Below are positions 21,560 through 32,400 of a stretch of DNA of 64,000 nucleotides, piece by piece. The position numbers were made by a program, and so were the translations under genes. The stretch's first letter is position 1. Every line of letters starts with the position of its first letter. Origin of the DNA: Tipula vernalis (taxonomy: Eukaryota; Arthropoda; Insecta; Diptera; Tipulidae); contig OY282560.1 in the NCBI GenBank assembly GCA_958295665.1, positions 102,711,930 through 102,775,929 of the forward strand, given 5' to 3'. The notes under the pieces are model-generated. The model did not search any database. It saw nothing but the letters and a program-made list of their open reading frames with translations, and was not told where the DNA came from.

Positions 21560-21634
21560 CAGTCCAGTCGCCGCGGCCTGATGAGAAGATTGATTTTTTC
21601 ATTATCATAAGCTCATCAGTTCGAAACTGGATTG
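21560..21634 (+). ncRNA. Hammerhead-like ribozyme motif, FB1 right arm
   Basis: A stem-III-open (type III) layout. Stem III is CAGTCCAG (21560-21567) with CTGGATTG (21627-21634), 8 bp with one G-U. The cleavage triplet GTC is at 21567-21569, so the cut would fall after C21569. Stem I is GCCGCGGC (21570-21577), two to three pairs. CTGATGA lies at 21578-21584, G10.1-C11.1 at 21585/21622, and GAAA at 21623-21626. Stem II is weak near the core (GAA/TTC) with a distal TGAT/ATCA hairpin. A competing helix, CTGATGAG with CTCATCAG (21612-21619), could mask the core. The match is by eye; cleavage is untested. Stem I is unusually short. Confidence 0.6.
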
Positions 21635-21679
21635 AATTATCTTACAATCTTCGGAACATAATAAAAATCATATTTTATC

Positions 21680-22775
21680 TACATAGTGTTTAAGAGATTT
21701 ACACACGACATGACCAACTATGTGTTTAACCACGTAGCTTCCTGCTTGTTCTTAACTGCTGGATTATTCCTTATGAATAAGGAAAAAAACCAAGAATTTT
21801 GAAACCAACATAAGTCGAGGTTCACCTGTACAATAAGTGTTTTTTTTTGTTTATACATGAAACCCTATTTAGGATACTAAGAAATTTATTTTGAGTACGT
21901 ACTATCTCTACCTTTTTATTTTTAATGTCAAAATTATCAAACTTTTATACTCAGGTTCAGGTAACATAAGAAAATAAGAATATTCATAAAAACTTGGTTG
22001 GATTTATTTCCTCTTGTCTTACTTATATATAACTTCAACTTCTTACTCTCTGTCAGTTATGTGTTTTTGTTTAAGCAGCATTTTAACGTAAGAAAGAGTC
22101 GCCACCCACATCAAATAAAATACATAGTTACATATAAGAATAACAAATGTAGTTTAATAAATTACATGAGCGAGCATTGTAGTGGCAGACAAAACTTAAT
22201 TTTTTGTGTATTACTTGTGAAATGTGAATATTAGTTTTGCTGAACTATCAAAATATATTTTGCAAGTTATAACAAAACAAAACAAAAAAAAATGTTCAAG
22301 AACCAGTTGTATAGTTTATCAAGTGACTTTTATTTAATTTTTTTTTACATAAAGTTTATTGGGGTTATCATGTTATGTATATGTAAGGAGTAGATGTAAT
22401 AACCAATTTTTGGATTCACAAATGCCGTGACGATATTTTCATAAGATAACGCTTGAAATATTATAATGTTTTATTGCATTGACAATGCAATTGCAATTGC
22501 AAATTAATCAATAGATAATTATCAGGATAATTAGGAATCCAGATATTATTTTATTTTAAATATTAGTAAAATAAGTCAGCCTATTATAAGATAAGTTAGA
22601 AATTGTAAGATAAGTAAGAAATTAATGTTGAATATTTTTTTATCTTACCGATACAGAGATACAAACTCAAAATCAGTTTAAGTCGTTTTTCTTGTTCGCA
22701 GTAAACGCAGCAGGTTCTACTATACGTATTTTGATCTGAAAGTAAAATCATTTTCTTCCCGCAAGATACTTCTAT
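21680..22775. other. AT-rich DNA without recognisable feature
   Basis: No gene, repeat family or RNA was recognised. Confidence 0.45.
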
Positions 22776-22779
22776 AAAA

Positions 22780-23065
22780 ATCCCTCTATAAAAAAACACC
22801 AAAAAATACAAAGTAAAGTGCTCCATTGAAAAGGAAGGCCCCTTTAAATTTTTGTTAACTGCAATATGAAAACAAAAGGAATCTACATAATTTCATGACA
22901 CCCTATCGCGCCTTAAGCCGCTTTGGGAAGTTTTGGTTTTTAGTATGTGAAATGTGAACGTAAATATTGTTCAAAATGTAAATATTTTTGAAATTTTTCT
23001 GACGTTTTCCTGTCATCTTGCGCAAAGGGTCCAATGCTAAGCGGCTTTGGGGAGTTCCCTATTTG
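22780..23065 (+). repeat. Dispersed repeat R, copy 3 (two subunits)
   Basis: TAAATTTTTGTTAACTGCAA, GAAAACAAAAGGAATCTACA, and two copies of the AAGC(C/G)GCTTTGGG.AGTT block (about 22915-22935 and 23038-23058) match copies at 0.8-1.15 and 8.2-8.48 kb. Confidence 0.7.
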
Positions 23066-24035
23066 TATGCAAGAGTTATGAAGGGATAGCGGAGGCATTC
23101 TTGAAATTTATTAAGATTTATTTAACATCTTGTTGTTCAAAGTGCATCTAATAAATTATTTCTTAACATGTCCATACTATGCAGGGACACCCGACATTTC
23201 TATTTATTCCTTCTTCTGTGTATCGATCCGTTTCGCCGTCAGGATTTAAGACGCAAAAGTCGTGGAAAACACACCTAGTCAAAATACTGGCTTGAAAACG
23301 GACAATTCCTCTCATTCTAAATACGTTTATCTTTAGGAAATTTAATTACAAATGAAACAAAATAACTCAATCTTTCAATTATTTGATTAAAGACGTCAAT
23401 CATTTGTTCTTTTGATTAATTTCTTTTATTTATTTATCTATTTTCCAAAAACGTTTAATACATGAAAATATTCAGTAATTGAAATACATTTTAATTGAAG
23501 AGATATATAGTATATAGTATATAGAGAATAACATGTTAATATATGTACTTCATAAACAAAGTATTGTTACGAATTTAAAATTCTACTTTTGACCTTATCT
23601 TAAATAGATTGAATCAAAAAGTTTTCTTTCACATAACTTTTGAATGTTGAAAACTTTTCACACTTTATTTCGGTTGGCAAATCATAAAAAGTTTCACTCC
23701 CAAGTAAAATACACTATATTGTGTTATGCTGTATTGGAATTCAGAAAGATGATAGAGTTAAGGGAATTTTTTGTATTTCTAAATAACTGGTTGTGCTTAA
23801 TAATATTTGTGTGCATTTTATAAATATGGTACATAATAAGTATTCACATTTTATCAATTTACTCAATGGTAATATTATAGAAGAAAACTTTACTGGGAGT
23901 GCGAGGACCCATAAATTGCTTAAGAGCTTGTTGCTTCTGTAAAATTTCTAAAACGTCAATTTTTGTAGAAACCGACGCACCCCATATTAGCATAAGATAT
24001 ATCAAGTGTGATTGGATGTAAGCAAAACACATATC

Positions 24036-24068
24036 TAACGGTACATTTAGTGGTAAATATTTGAGACG

Positions 24069-24071
<3 letters not shown>
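24036..24071 (+). repeat. 36-bp target-site duplication, left copy
   Basis: TAACGGTACATTTAGTGGTA to GAGACGTAT matches 24856-24891 with two mismatches over 36 bp. The pair brackets the 784-bp insert. Confidence 0.9.
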
Positions 24072-24106
<35 letters not shown>

Positions 24107-24855
24107 GGAGAGAAATGTAGGCGATCAGCCACCTCGCACTGCGACCTAAAAGATCTATTGTGCTGGACCCTGCTTAATTATCCGTCCAGTCAATATTCAG
24201 GTTCTTAATGAACTTGATAATACTGCCAGCCGGCACGTGATACATACTATCTGGGCTTGTTGCTCTCCCTCCTAGATGTTTACTACAGTATGTAGTTCCG
24301 CTAGAAAGACGGTAGCATTGGAACCCAAGGACTTCGAGAAGGCTGTCCCACTCCAGTTTATTCCTACCCCTGCCCCGTCTTCCATTTGATTTTACTCTTA
24401 CGAGTTGCTGGGAATTGCAAATCGCCTGTAGGGCACCCAGCTTTACTACAGGAAGGCTAAATAAAACTGGAGGGTGCCTGGTATCCAGAGTCCGCATATT
24501 TTGGACTGATTAACCTGTCAGCCATTCATCCATCGGCATATGCTGTTCCACCGTAGATTAGGGTTTTCTCCTTCAGCGCCGTACTTTAGCCTGTGCCAAA
24601 TGGCCAAAAATGTGCCAAATGGCCTTAGTGACCAGTGGTTGCCACGAGGAGGCAGCACGTTCACTTGCGAATTGTGAACAGGTTTTCCCTTACACAATTG
24701 TACCCATCACGCAGCTACCTAATACATGACCAGAACAGCTCACGTAAAGAGCACCCTACTGGAAGGTTACGGAGCTGGTAGATTAATCTACTCAACTTTG
24801 GTCCCCCCCCCCCCCTCCAATAGACGCCTAACCATCACTTGCACTTCCACCCCTT
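24072..24855 (-). mobile_element. 784-bp non-LTR insert with (TAA)n tail and long target duplication
   Basis: Lies exactly between 36-bp direct copies of the host LINE sequence and ends, on the minus strand, in about a dozen TAA units (plus strand 24069-24105), as I-type LINE tails do. GC content is visibly higher than around it. A minus-strand frame of about 107 codons (24174-24497) has a basic stretch NGRRGRGRNKLEWDSLLE but no recognised domain. A run of C (24796-24811) lies near the 5' end. It may be a 5'-truncated LINE 3' end or a short non-autonomous derivative. Integration by target-primed reverse transcription is inferred from tail and duplication. Confidence 0.75.
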
Positions 24856-24891
24856 TAACGCTACATTTAGTGGTAAATACTTGAGACGTAT
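24856..24891 (+). repeat. 36-bp target-site duplication, right copy
   Basis: TAACGCTACATTTAGTGGTA to GAGACGTAT pairs with 24036-24071. Confidence 0.9.
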
Positions 24892-25876
24892 AGAATCAAA
24901 CACGGCAATCTCCATTTTTCGCTAAAATGAAATTCCTACGGCAAGGTAACTAGAGAATTACTTTTGATAACTATGAAAATCTGCGTTTGTATCAAGGACG
25001 CCAATATCGATTTTTTTAATTTAATTTATTAATATAATAATTAGTCTACAACCAAATTTGTTAAAAATTGTTAAAAAGGATTTAATTATAAATAAAATAA
25101 ACTTTAAAATTTTACTTCAATTTTTAAGCAAAACGTTTTCTTCAAACATCTCAATTTGGCAAAATTGGAGATTACCGTGTTTGATACGATACGTCTCACA
25201 TAGCTATTCGTTTCTCAACACAGGTATCATGGGAATAATTTTTGTACGAATATTTTCCATATGTGCAGACCAATCCATAATTGATGGCATGTGTAAACCT
25301 AAATATTTTATTGTATCTGCTCTATTTATATACCACGTTGAACCGTTCTGATGTGATTAAACCAGCGATCAGATATTTTTAATTTTATAAATGATAAACT
25401 TTGTACTATCGACGATTAATTTTAGATAATTTTGGGCCAACCATGGAATTAATAAATTTAGGTCATTTTCATATCTGTTCGCAATGAGTTGGGATCGGCA
25501 GTGGAATACGTAATAGTAGCATCATCTGCAAATAGCTGAAGATTACCGGATAAATTTAAATTAAACAAATCATTGACGTAAATAAAAAATAAAATTGGAC
25601 CCATAATTGATCCCTGAGGCGAAGGATAGTTATCCAATAATTTGAATAAATTTCCTGTCACGCCAATGCTTTTCAATTTAAGTTTTAATCGGCTATGATT
25701 TACACAGCCAAAAGCTTTCTGAAGACCTAAAAATATAGTAGCTGTAACATTTTTTTGATTCTATTGAATGGTATATTATATTCACAAGATTTACAATTGC
25801 GGATAATGTTCCGCTTCTTCTCTGAAATCCAAATTGATTTGAATTAATAATGTTATTATTATTTGGTGTGCAAGTA

Positions 25877-27100
25877 TTGGGTGTACAAATAAATTTCCGA
25901 CCTTTTTTACTGAAATAAAAGACATTAGTTTGTGTAGAAAATGAAAGAATGTTGTATTCATAGTATGCTCCTTCGGAAGCAATAACCTTCGCCCAACGTT
26001 CAGGCAATAAACAGATTCCCCGAAGGAACAAGTCTGGTGGTTTCGAGGCGATCCAGTCATCGACCCATTTTTTGACGTTTTCATATGAAGTGAAGTGCTG
26101 CTGTGCCAGGGCTGATTGCGTCGACCGGAACAAGTGGTAATCAGAGGGTGCAATGTCTGGTGAATAAGGCGGGTGGGGTAGAATTTCCCAGTTTTACCTG
26201 TCTAAGTAACTTTTGACAGGTATAGCAACATGTGGCCTAGCGTTGTCATGTTGCAAAATAATCGTATTGTGCCTTTTGCCCCGTTCCGGTCGTTTTGCAG
26301 CTAGAGCTTTCTTTAAAGCCATCAGTTGTCGTCGATAAACTTGTCCCCTAATGGTTTCACGCTCTTTCAGCAGCTCATAATAGACGACACCCTTCATATC
26401 CCACCAAATACAAATCATCACCTTCGAACCATGGATATTTGCTTTTGGCGTTGACGGCCCTGGTTCACCTGGCTTGACCCACGCTGGTTTGCGCTTTGGA
26501 TTGTCATAATGGATCCATTTTTCATCCCCAGTGATGATCCGATGCAAAAACCCCTTCCTTTGTTGTCGTTGAAGGAACAATTCGCACATGGTTTTCCGAC
26601 GTTCCATGTCCCTTTCTTTCAATTTGTGTGGCACCCAATTTCCCAGCTTCTGAACCAATCTCATTGCATGTTTATGTTGCGAAACACATTGTTGGGTAAT
26701 ATTCAACTCTTCTGCCAAATGTTTTTCAGTCTGACAAGGGTCCACATCAAGCAATTCTTCCAATTCTGTATCTTCAAATTTTCTTGGTCTGCCTTCACGT
26801 TCTTTGTCTCTTACGTCAAAATCACCAACTTTGAATCGTTGAAACCACTCTTTGCATGTTGTTTTCGATGGAGCATGTTCACCGTAAACTTCCACAAGCA
26901 AACGATTTGTTTCCGCTACACTTTTCTGCAACAAAACATAATGAAGTAAAACTTCCCGCAAATGTTGTTTTTTTGGCACAAAATACGACATTTTCAATTA
27001 CATGAAAATTACATGAAAATAATTAAACATCAAATTCAATATAATTAAAAAGTTTAACATTATGGAATTACATACAATAACTCAAAGTATTTAAAAAAAC
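25877..27100 (-). mobile_element. Mariner transposon inserted in a LINE
   Basis: The 3' terminal repeat is clear: TTGGGTGTACAAATAAATTT begins at 25877 next to a TA (25875-25876), the mariner target dinucleotide. LINE RT sequence resumes immediately to its left. The 5' terminal repeat, expected near 27100-27170, was not found and is probably lost or diverged, so that edge is approximate. Confidence 0.75.
25955..26991 (-). pseudogene. Mariner transposase with one premature stop
   Basis: Starts at the ATG of MSYFVPKKQHLREVLLHYVL (26991). The N-terminal half has paired helix-turn-helix regions (AETNRLLVEVYGE, SKTTCKEWFQRFK, QQCVSQHKHAM) and the linker signature WVPHKL. The DD34D core is complete: TGDEKWIHYDNPKRK, ILQHDNARPHV and PYSPDIAPSDYHLF with 34 residues between the last two Asp. 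A single in-frame TAA at 26194-26196 lies between the second and third Asp; the frame is otherwise open. The usual terminal stop is also missing, so the frame runs through the 3' terminal repeat into LINE sequence. It resembles mariners of tephritid flies. One nonsense change suggests recent inactivation. Confidence 0.85.
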
Positions 27101-27104
27101 TCAA

Positions 27105-27785
27105 CTCAAACTTTAAATGCGTTTTCTCAACAATTTGATTTTTGCAGGTATGTATCCTGTTTTTGTTTAATTCCACAGATATATTACGTTATTAAACCAG
27201 CAGCAGTTGATTACGGAGAAAATTTCTATTTTATTAGCTCCATCGTTGGCTTTTGATGGTGATTTGGAGGTTGGCTTGTTGGATTGAAAAAACTTCGCGA
27301 GGTATAACAGACCCATCTCTTTATTTTTCGTCATGAATTACTGTTTCACAAACAGAGTTTTAACACGCACTAATATTTGTGCTTCAACGAATTCTTTTAA
27401 ATTTAATTAGTTTCGTAAATTTTTCTTCGCCATCTTCCAAACCAAAAGCCTTTTTTATCGAGAGCTCCTCTAATAGCTTCAATGGGCTCATGAGCACTTG
27501 CTGAGAAGCCAGTAATAATAATATTGTTTTACAGCTTAATTTGCTTAAGATAATTTATCTCGCACTTTAAGTGTGTTATGTCATTACTGATTGATGATCC
27601 TTTTGTATCAATAACGGACACTTTATTAAACAAGTCTTCATTATATCTTTGGTAATTTTAACAATTGGAATAATTTATGGGAACATTAAAATAAAAATTA
27701 ACTATTATTTGGGTTTAGCTTTTGCAGAAATTTTTCCATATTCATATTATGGTTTTCTGTGTCAACCATTTTCGAACCGCAAGAT
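27105..27785. other. No feature recognised
   Basis: It may include more of the LINE upstream of the mariner insertion, but no RT motif was found on either strand. Confidence 0.4.
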
Positions 27786-27789
27786 GTCT

Positions 27790-27905
27790 AGTTATATATG
27801 TATTAGCCAATTATATTAATTCAGACAAATTTTCTTACAAATTTGTTCGTCACATTTCCACAGTCTTATTCCTGTGCAAGTTAGTTTAACAATTATCAAT
27901 TTGCT
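27790..27905. mobile_element. FB3, diverged left-arm piece
   Basis: GTATTAGCCAATTATATTAA, GACAAATTTTCTTAC, CACATTTCCACAG and TATTCCTGTGCAAGTTAG follow the FB1 left-arm order (GTACTAGCGAATCGTACTAA, TTCTCTTACAATTTTTC, ATTCACACAGC, TTTCTGTGTACGCTAAT). It is older than FB1 and FB2. Confidence 0.6.
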
Positions 27906-27907
27906 TA

Positions 27908-29256
27908 TGTAGCGGTTCAACCAATAAACCACTACAAACTAGTAGCTAAGCGGCGCACATTTCACCTCAAACGTGTATTGGGTTGACTTCCCCTTCATGC
28001 TTGGCTAGAACAATCATAACGCACACATACACACATACACAAAATAAAATTAAATTTAATTAAAAAGAATCAAAAATTAATCTCGGCGGCGTTTAATTGA
28101 TGTCAATAAAATGGTGGTGAAAATAAATAAAGTCAAAAACTAATTTTAACAAATAAATAAAAAACATTCAATTAAATTAAATTATGTTTACAATTATTTA
28201 TTGTGTACTGCATTGGTGACCAACGAGTTCGTATTTACGGAAAAAGAACACGCCACAAGGATCGGCTCGACACAAGCAACCATTTAATTTTTTTTTTGCG
28301 TGTTAAAATTTTGGGACACTTGGTACGAACCCGTACCAGGTAAATGGTACGTACCATCATTACATAAAATACAACATATTTTTTTGTTTTGTTGTAACAT
28401 ATTTTCTTTTCTTTTGTTTTTGTATATGTCTGTATGGCTGCCACCCACATCGGCTTCAACCAAAACGCCAAATAAACGGGCACAATTATTTATGAGGTGC
28501 CACGCGTACACACGCTTCTCGCAGTGTAGAATGGCACACGTACACCTAAACGAAGCCATGCCATATTCCCTACCAATATTATCGGATTCCCTACCAACAT
28601 TATGGGGCACAGTCGAGACTCACTTCGACTGTCCTACCCTCTCACGAGAAAGTCGATACTCACGTCGACTTTCTCCGATCGAGTCCGTGGACTGGCCTAA
28701 AAGGGGCCACTGCAAACATCTCTTGGCTGGCCTCAAAGCTGAATCCAGACTTCAGAATTCATTTTCTGGTCTGGCATGTTACAGCTTTGCCAACAATGAC
28801 ATGGAAACTCGGTCACTGCACCATTCCTGTGTCGGACTGGTATGGTGTACTAGAGGTACACATCAGATATTGGTCGCAGCCCCTTGCTCCCAACCTACCT
28901 GGTGTGCCCCTTGATCCCAACCTACTTGCGTCATCAGACATCTTAAAAAAGCTCTGTTTGCAGCACAACACACTTCAGTGAAGGAAGATAAGAGACACAC
29001 ATCTCAACAAGCATCCTTCTTCACAACTACTGACGATCGACCGACCACACTCTCCTCCCTTTCACTCTGTCTCGGCCCATCGACTCCGTTAATGTATCTT
29101 ACGAAATAAGACATTTCAACGGAGCGATCGCCACTCCTGTTCGGCTGTTCAAATATCAGTCTCTGAATACACAGACAGACCGAAACCAACCATTTTTCGC
29201 AGGGGGAACTCACTTGCGAGGGAGTCCTGTAGCGGTTCACCCAATAAACCACTACA
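27908..29256. mobile_element. 1.35-kb insertion bounded by 29-bp near-identical ends
   Basis: Starts and ends with the same direct block TGTAGCGGTTC.ACCAATAA...CCACTACA (27908-27936 and 29228-29256, one mismatch). The block begins TG, ends CA, and is itself an imperfect palindrome with an AATAAA inside. The interior from 28200 to 29230 is much more GC-rich than its surroundings. A 204-codon frame at 28300-28914 has no recognised domain. A solo LTR or LTR-element remnant is the best guess; no matching target duplication or PBS confirms it. It separates the two halves of FB3. Confidence 0.5.
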
Positions 29257-29269
29257 AGCTTTAATTTGA

Positions 29270-29400
29270 ATTAATTAAATAATTCGTTAATAAGCAACCG
29301 ATATAAAAAGTGGTACAAACACTCCAGTCGCCATGGCCTGATGAGAAGAATGATTTATGATTTCGAACCTGGTTTAAATTTTCGGAAATATTAACTTCAT
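29270..29400. mobile_element. FB3, diverged right-arm piece
   Basis: CACTCCAGTCGCCATGGCCT, GATGAGAAGAATGATT, TTTCGAACCTGG and TTTTCGGAAATATT align with the FB1 right arm (CAGTCCAGTCGCCGCGGCCT, GATGAGAAGATTGATT, GTTCGAAACTGG, CTTCGGAACAT). About 14 bases are deleted in the stem II loop. Confidence 0.7.
29321..29374 (+). ncRNA. Decayed hammerhead-like motif, FB3
   Basis: GTC (29327-29329), stem I GCCATGGC, CTGATGA (29338-29344) and CGAAC (29364-29368). Stem I changed from GCCGCGGC but stays self-complementary. The third A of GAAA is replaced by C, breaking the A15.1-U16.1 pair, so activity is unlikely. Confidence 0.45.
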
Positions 29401-29404
29401 AGAA

Positions 29405-32400
29405 ATTAAAATTTAACTGACAAAGAAAAAATTGGAAATATAAACTGAACGAATTTCAATGGAATGTTAATGTATCGAGAAAAATTATATGTCCCTTAAC
29501 AATCACAAATTTAATGATCCATGAAATATATGTTAAGCACCAACTGTGGTGGGTGGTATATGTACGTTTAATTATAACAAGAAAAACTATCATTATTGTG
29601 TATAAAACATATAAAACCATAACTTGTCATGTATATAAAATGTACACAAAAAAAAAAAGGAAAAAACTAAGTTACACAATCCCTAGCACATAAGAGGATT
29701 CACATTCATGCTGTTTTGATTTTTCTTTTATATTATATATATGTACATACATACATACATTTTCCTCTTAATGAAAATGAAAATGTAACATTTTCCATTT
29801 TATTGATTCACATCAGGATCTCTCGTATTGGTTTTTCATATTATAGTTTTCTTCTTTTGATTTTCATACTATATTTGGGAAATTATTGATTCTTTGATAT
29901 CAAAACCAATTTGGATTTTTCAGAAAACACAGCATGTATTATATGTGGTATAATATATCTAAACATTTTTTATGTGTATAAGAAATTATTCGTTATGTTA
30001 TATGGTTTTCGATTTGAAGAAATAATAAACAGAAGACATAAAATAAAATGATTATGTTTGAGGTTTCGTGTGACGTACATTTTGTGATTTGGGTGGTACA
30101 CATAAGTACTATGAATATTAATAATCTATTATACATATTTCGGTTTCGCATAAATAAAAGAGGCAACAGCAGCATATAAAAATTTTTACTAAATACATTT
30201 TTATAAATCAACCGATTGAACGATTAATAATTAATATGTATAATGTGTTAACATGGAATTACATTTGTAAATTATTTTTATAAAAGAACGCTAACTTGGT
30301 CTCATCAATCTAATCTAGGTCATTAAAACTGAACTGTTTTGTTTAGAAAAACATCACAACAAAAAGTATGTTTCCCATTAGAGAGTAAGTATAATATGTA
30401 GATGCGAAAGTTTTCTCGTTTGTATAATAGAAGATTAAGGTATCAGCAAATATTTGTTTGTTAACAATTGATTTTCTTTAATTTAATAACCAATGTTAAG
30501 ATTTATTACAACAATGTTTTGTGGTTGTCTATATTTGATTTAAGTAGGAACAGGGTTACTTGCGGTCACTTTGAAAATATCTACACACTCGTACATGCTA
30601 TACAATTTATATATGTACGCTCGTTATTGAAATGTATATATCTAAATAGATAAATATTGGATTTACTGTTTTATAAAAGCTAAAATGTACGGCAGATTGA
30701 ATGTTTTAGTCTGTTGACTTGCCTCTATCGATTACTTTAGCTATCCTTGGAGATTTTTTCATTTCGTTGATATAAAAAAAAAAACTTATTTTCATAGACA
30801 TGTATGAGTAGATAAACTTGTAATGGCGTATAGACAAACTAGATTTTCTCGTATCTTATTCTTAAGAGTATGTCTATACAAAACAACCTCGAATTACGTA
30901 GTTGATTCGTTTTAAAAACATATGACATAAGGGATTAAAATGGGCCATATAAAATAAATACTAAAGATCGTCATAAAATGTACGGGGATTTAATGTTTAA
31001 GTAGAGCTAAACTATCTTGGTTAAATTCACAAATTTTTATACGTTACTTGAAACGAAAATTTAATTTGAACCGATATACATATACGGAATTTTCAATATT
31101 TCAATAATCCATAATACGGATGGAAACCACAAAAAATTTCTAATTAATTTTTAAAGATTGCAAAACGGGATTAAAAAGGTTGCTAGATTTAAATAATTTA
31201 CCGATCTTAAACTTGAAAATATTTAACCGGTTTTCCATATTTTTTGTTCGAAGGTTTTGCGATTGGGAAAATTATATATGATAGACAAATAATTGAACTA
31301 TATTGTAGTGGTATTTTGTTGAGAAAAATTTAATTCGAATTATGTTGGAATTAACTTGTCACCAACAAAATAGAGATGGAATAATTTTTTATTTTATTGC
31401 CGAATTATTCAATGCATTTGTTGCAAAGGAGTCAAAATACACCTATGATTATTTTCATAACAAATGTGTCACCACAATGGTGATGAGGAATTCGGTTAAA
31501 GGTACTTCGCTTACTCCTATAAAATCTTAAGGTTCGTACAGGTAATTCCGGGGCAAGAAAAGGAGTCGGTTGGGTATTCCTTTTATAATTCTTGTACCGA
31601 GACTAAATTCGTAAGCTCCGTTAATCGTCAGCCTGGTCAGGACTGTACTTAAACAGCGCAACCCTCACAAAAAGCAATGTTGTTCTATTCGTTGCTTTCA
31701 ACAATCGTGTTTTTTAAGTAGTGTAGAAAATATTACTTTTCCGAACTAGTGTTGCAATCTTATTGCCTCACGATTCTTATTTTGCCAATTTTTAAACAAT
31801 ATTGCCCTCTGGCAATATGTTGTTCAGCTTATGCTTCAATTCAAGGCAAAGGTCTTAACAGTTTAGCATTTTATCAAAATATCGCGATTTAAAAAAAGAA
31901 CCGGACTTCAGAATACGATAAGAATTCGAAAGACTAAGATTCGTATTTGATGTAAATAAGAAAGGAGCGGAATTCTAATTCTCATGTCTGGGTCCAAATC
32001 CGAGGATATGTTCCACAGATTGCATTTAAAAAAAAAATCACTAAAAATTCAGCCTGGCTAAAATTGGCTGTATAAACTGCGACACTCGTGAAATACTGCG
32101 ATGGACTCGATTCAATGTTTACGTATTCAATTTCATTTACACCATTTTAATAGAGAACATATTTCCATGACCCGAATTAGAAAAGTAATCATTACCTGTT
32201 CTTCACTTAAAACAATCTTAGCCGTGTTTTTTATAGATCTGTATAAATCTTTTATCCAGATTAAGTCGATATTAGTTTACCTAAGCGAAGTTAATTAAAA
32301 TGTTTAAAAGACGGTCAGTTAGATCTTGAACGCTTCTGCCTATAACAAAATGACCTCAACATATTTGCCAAACTTTTAGTAGGACTCTTAACCTGGATAA

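Larger units (their letters stand above)
21115..21677. mobile_element. Foldback element FB1 (two long inverted arms)
   Basis: Left arm 21115-21377 and right arm 21417-21677 are near-perfect reverse complements over about 260 bp, with a loop of about 40 bp containing a partial duplicate CTATTTCTGTGTACGCT. Arm landmarks are TTCCGAAGATTGTAAGA, GGCCGCGGCGACTGGAC, GTTAAGTACTAGCGAATC and TTCACACAGCTCT. There is no coding sequence. FB2 at 60796-62185 is a second copy and FB3 near 27.8-29.4 kb a third. Each arm carries a hammerhead-like segment, oriented outward. Confidence 0.9.
23590..25870 (-). pseudogene. Non-LTR retrotransposon (LINE) reverse transcriptase, broken
   Basis: Read on the minus strand, RT pieces appear in order: SNQFGFQRRSGTLSAIVNLV (from about 25850), a shifted FRSSESFWL segment, NLFKLLDNY joined by deletion to PQGSIMGPILFFIYVNDL, and the catalytic LFADDATITYS (about 25510-25540). 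After further shifts come IKYLGLHM and MDWSAHMENIRTKIIPMIPV (about 25330-25200). Beyond a nested insertion at 24072-24855 the C-terminal region continues FAYIQSHLIYLMLIWGASVS and TPSKVFFYNI to about 23880. The RT would make cDNA by target-primed synthesis. Stops, deletions and two nested elements (the 784-bp insert and a mariner) inactivate it. Clade uncertain, possibly Jockey/CR1-like. Confidence 0.75.

Noticed and set aside
28300..28914. Plus-strand 204-codon frame in the GC-rich insert
   Set aside because: No domain; composition follows the higher GC content; overlapping frames on the other strand are equally long. Treated as part of the 1.35-kb element only.
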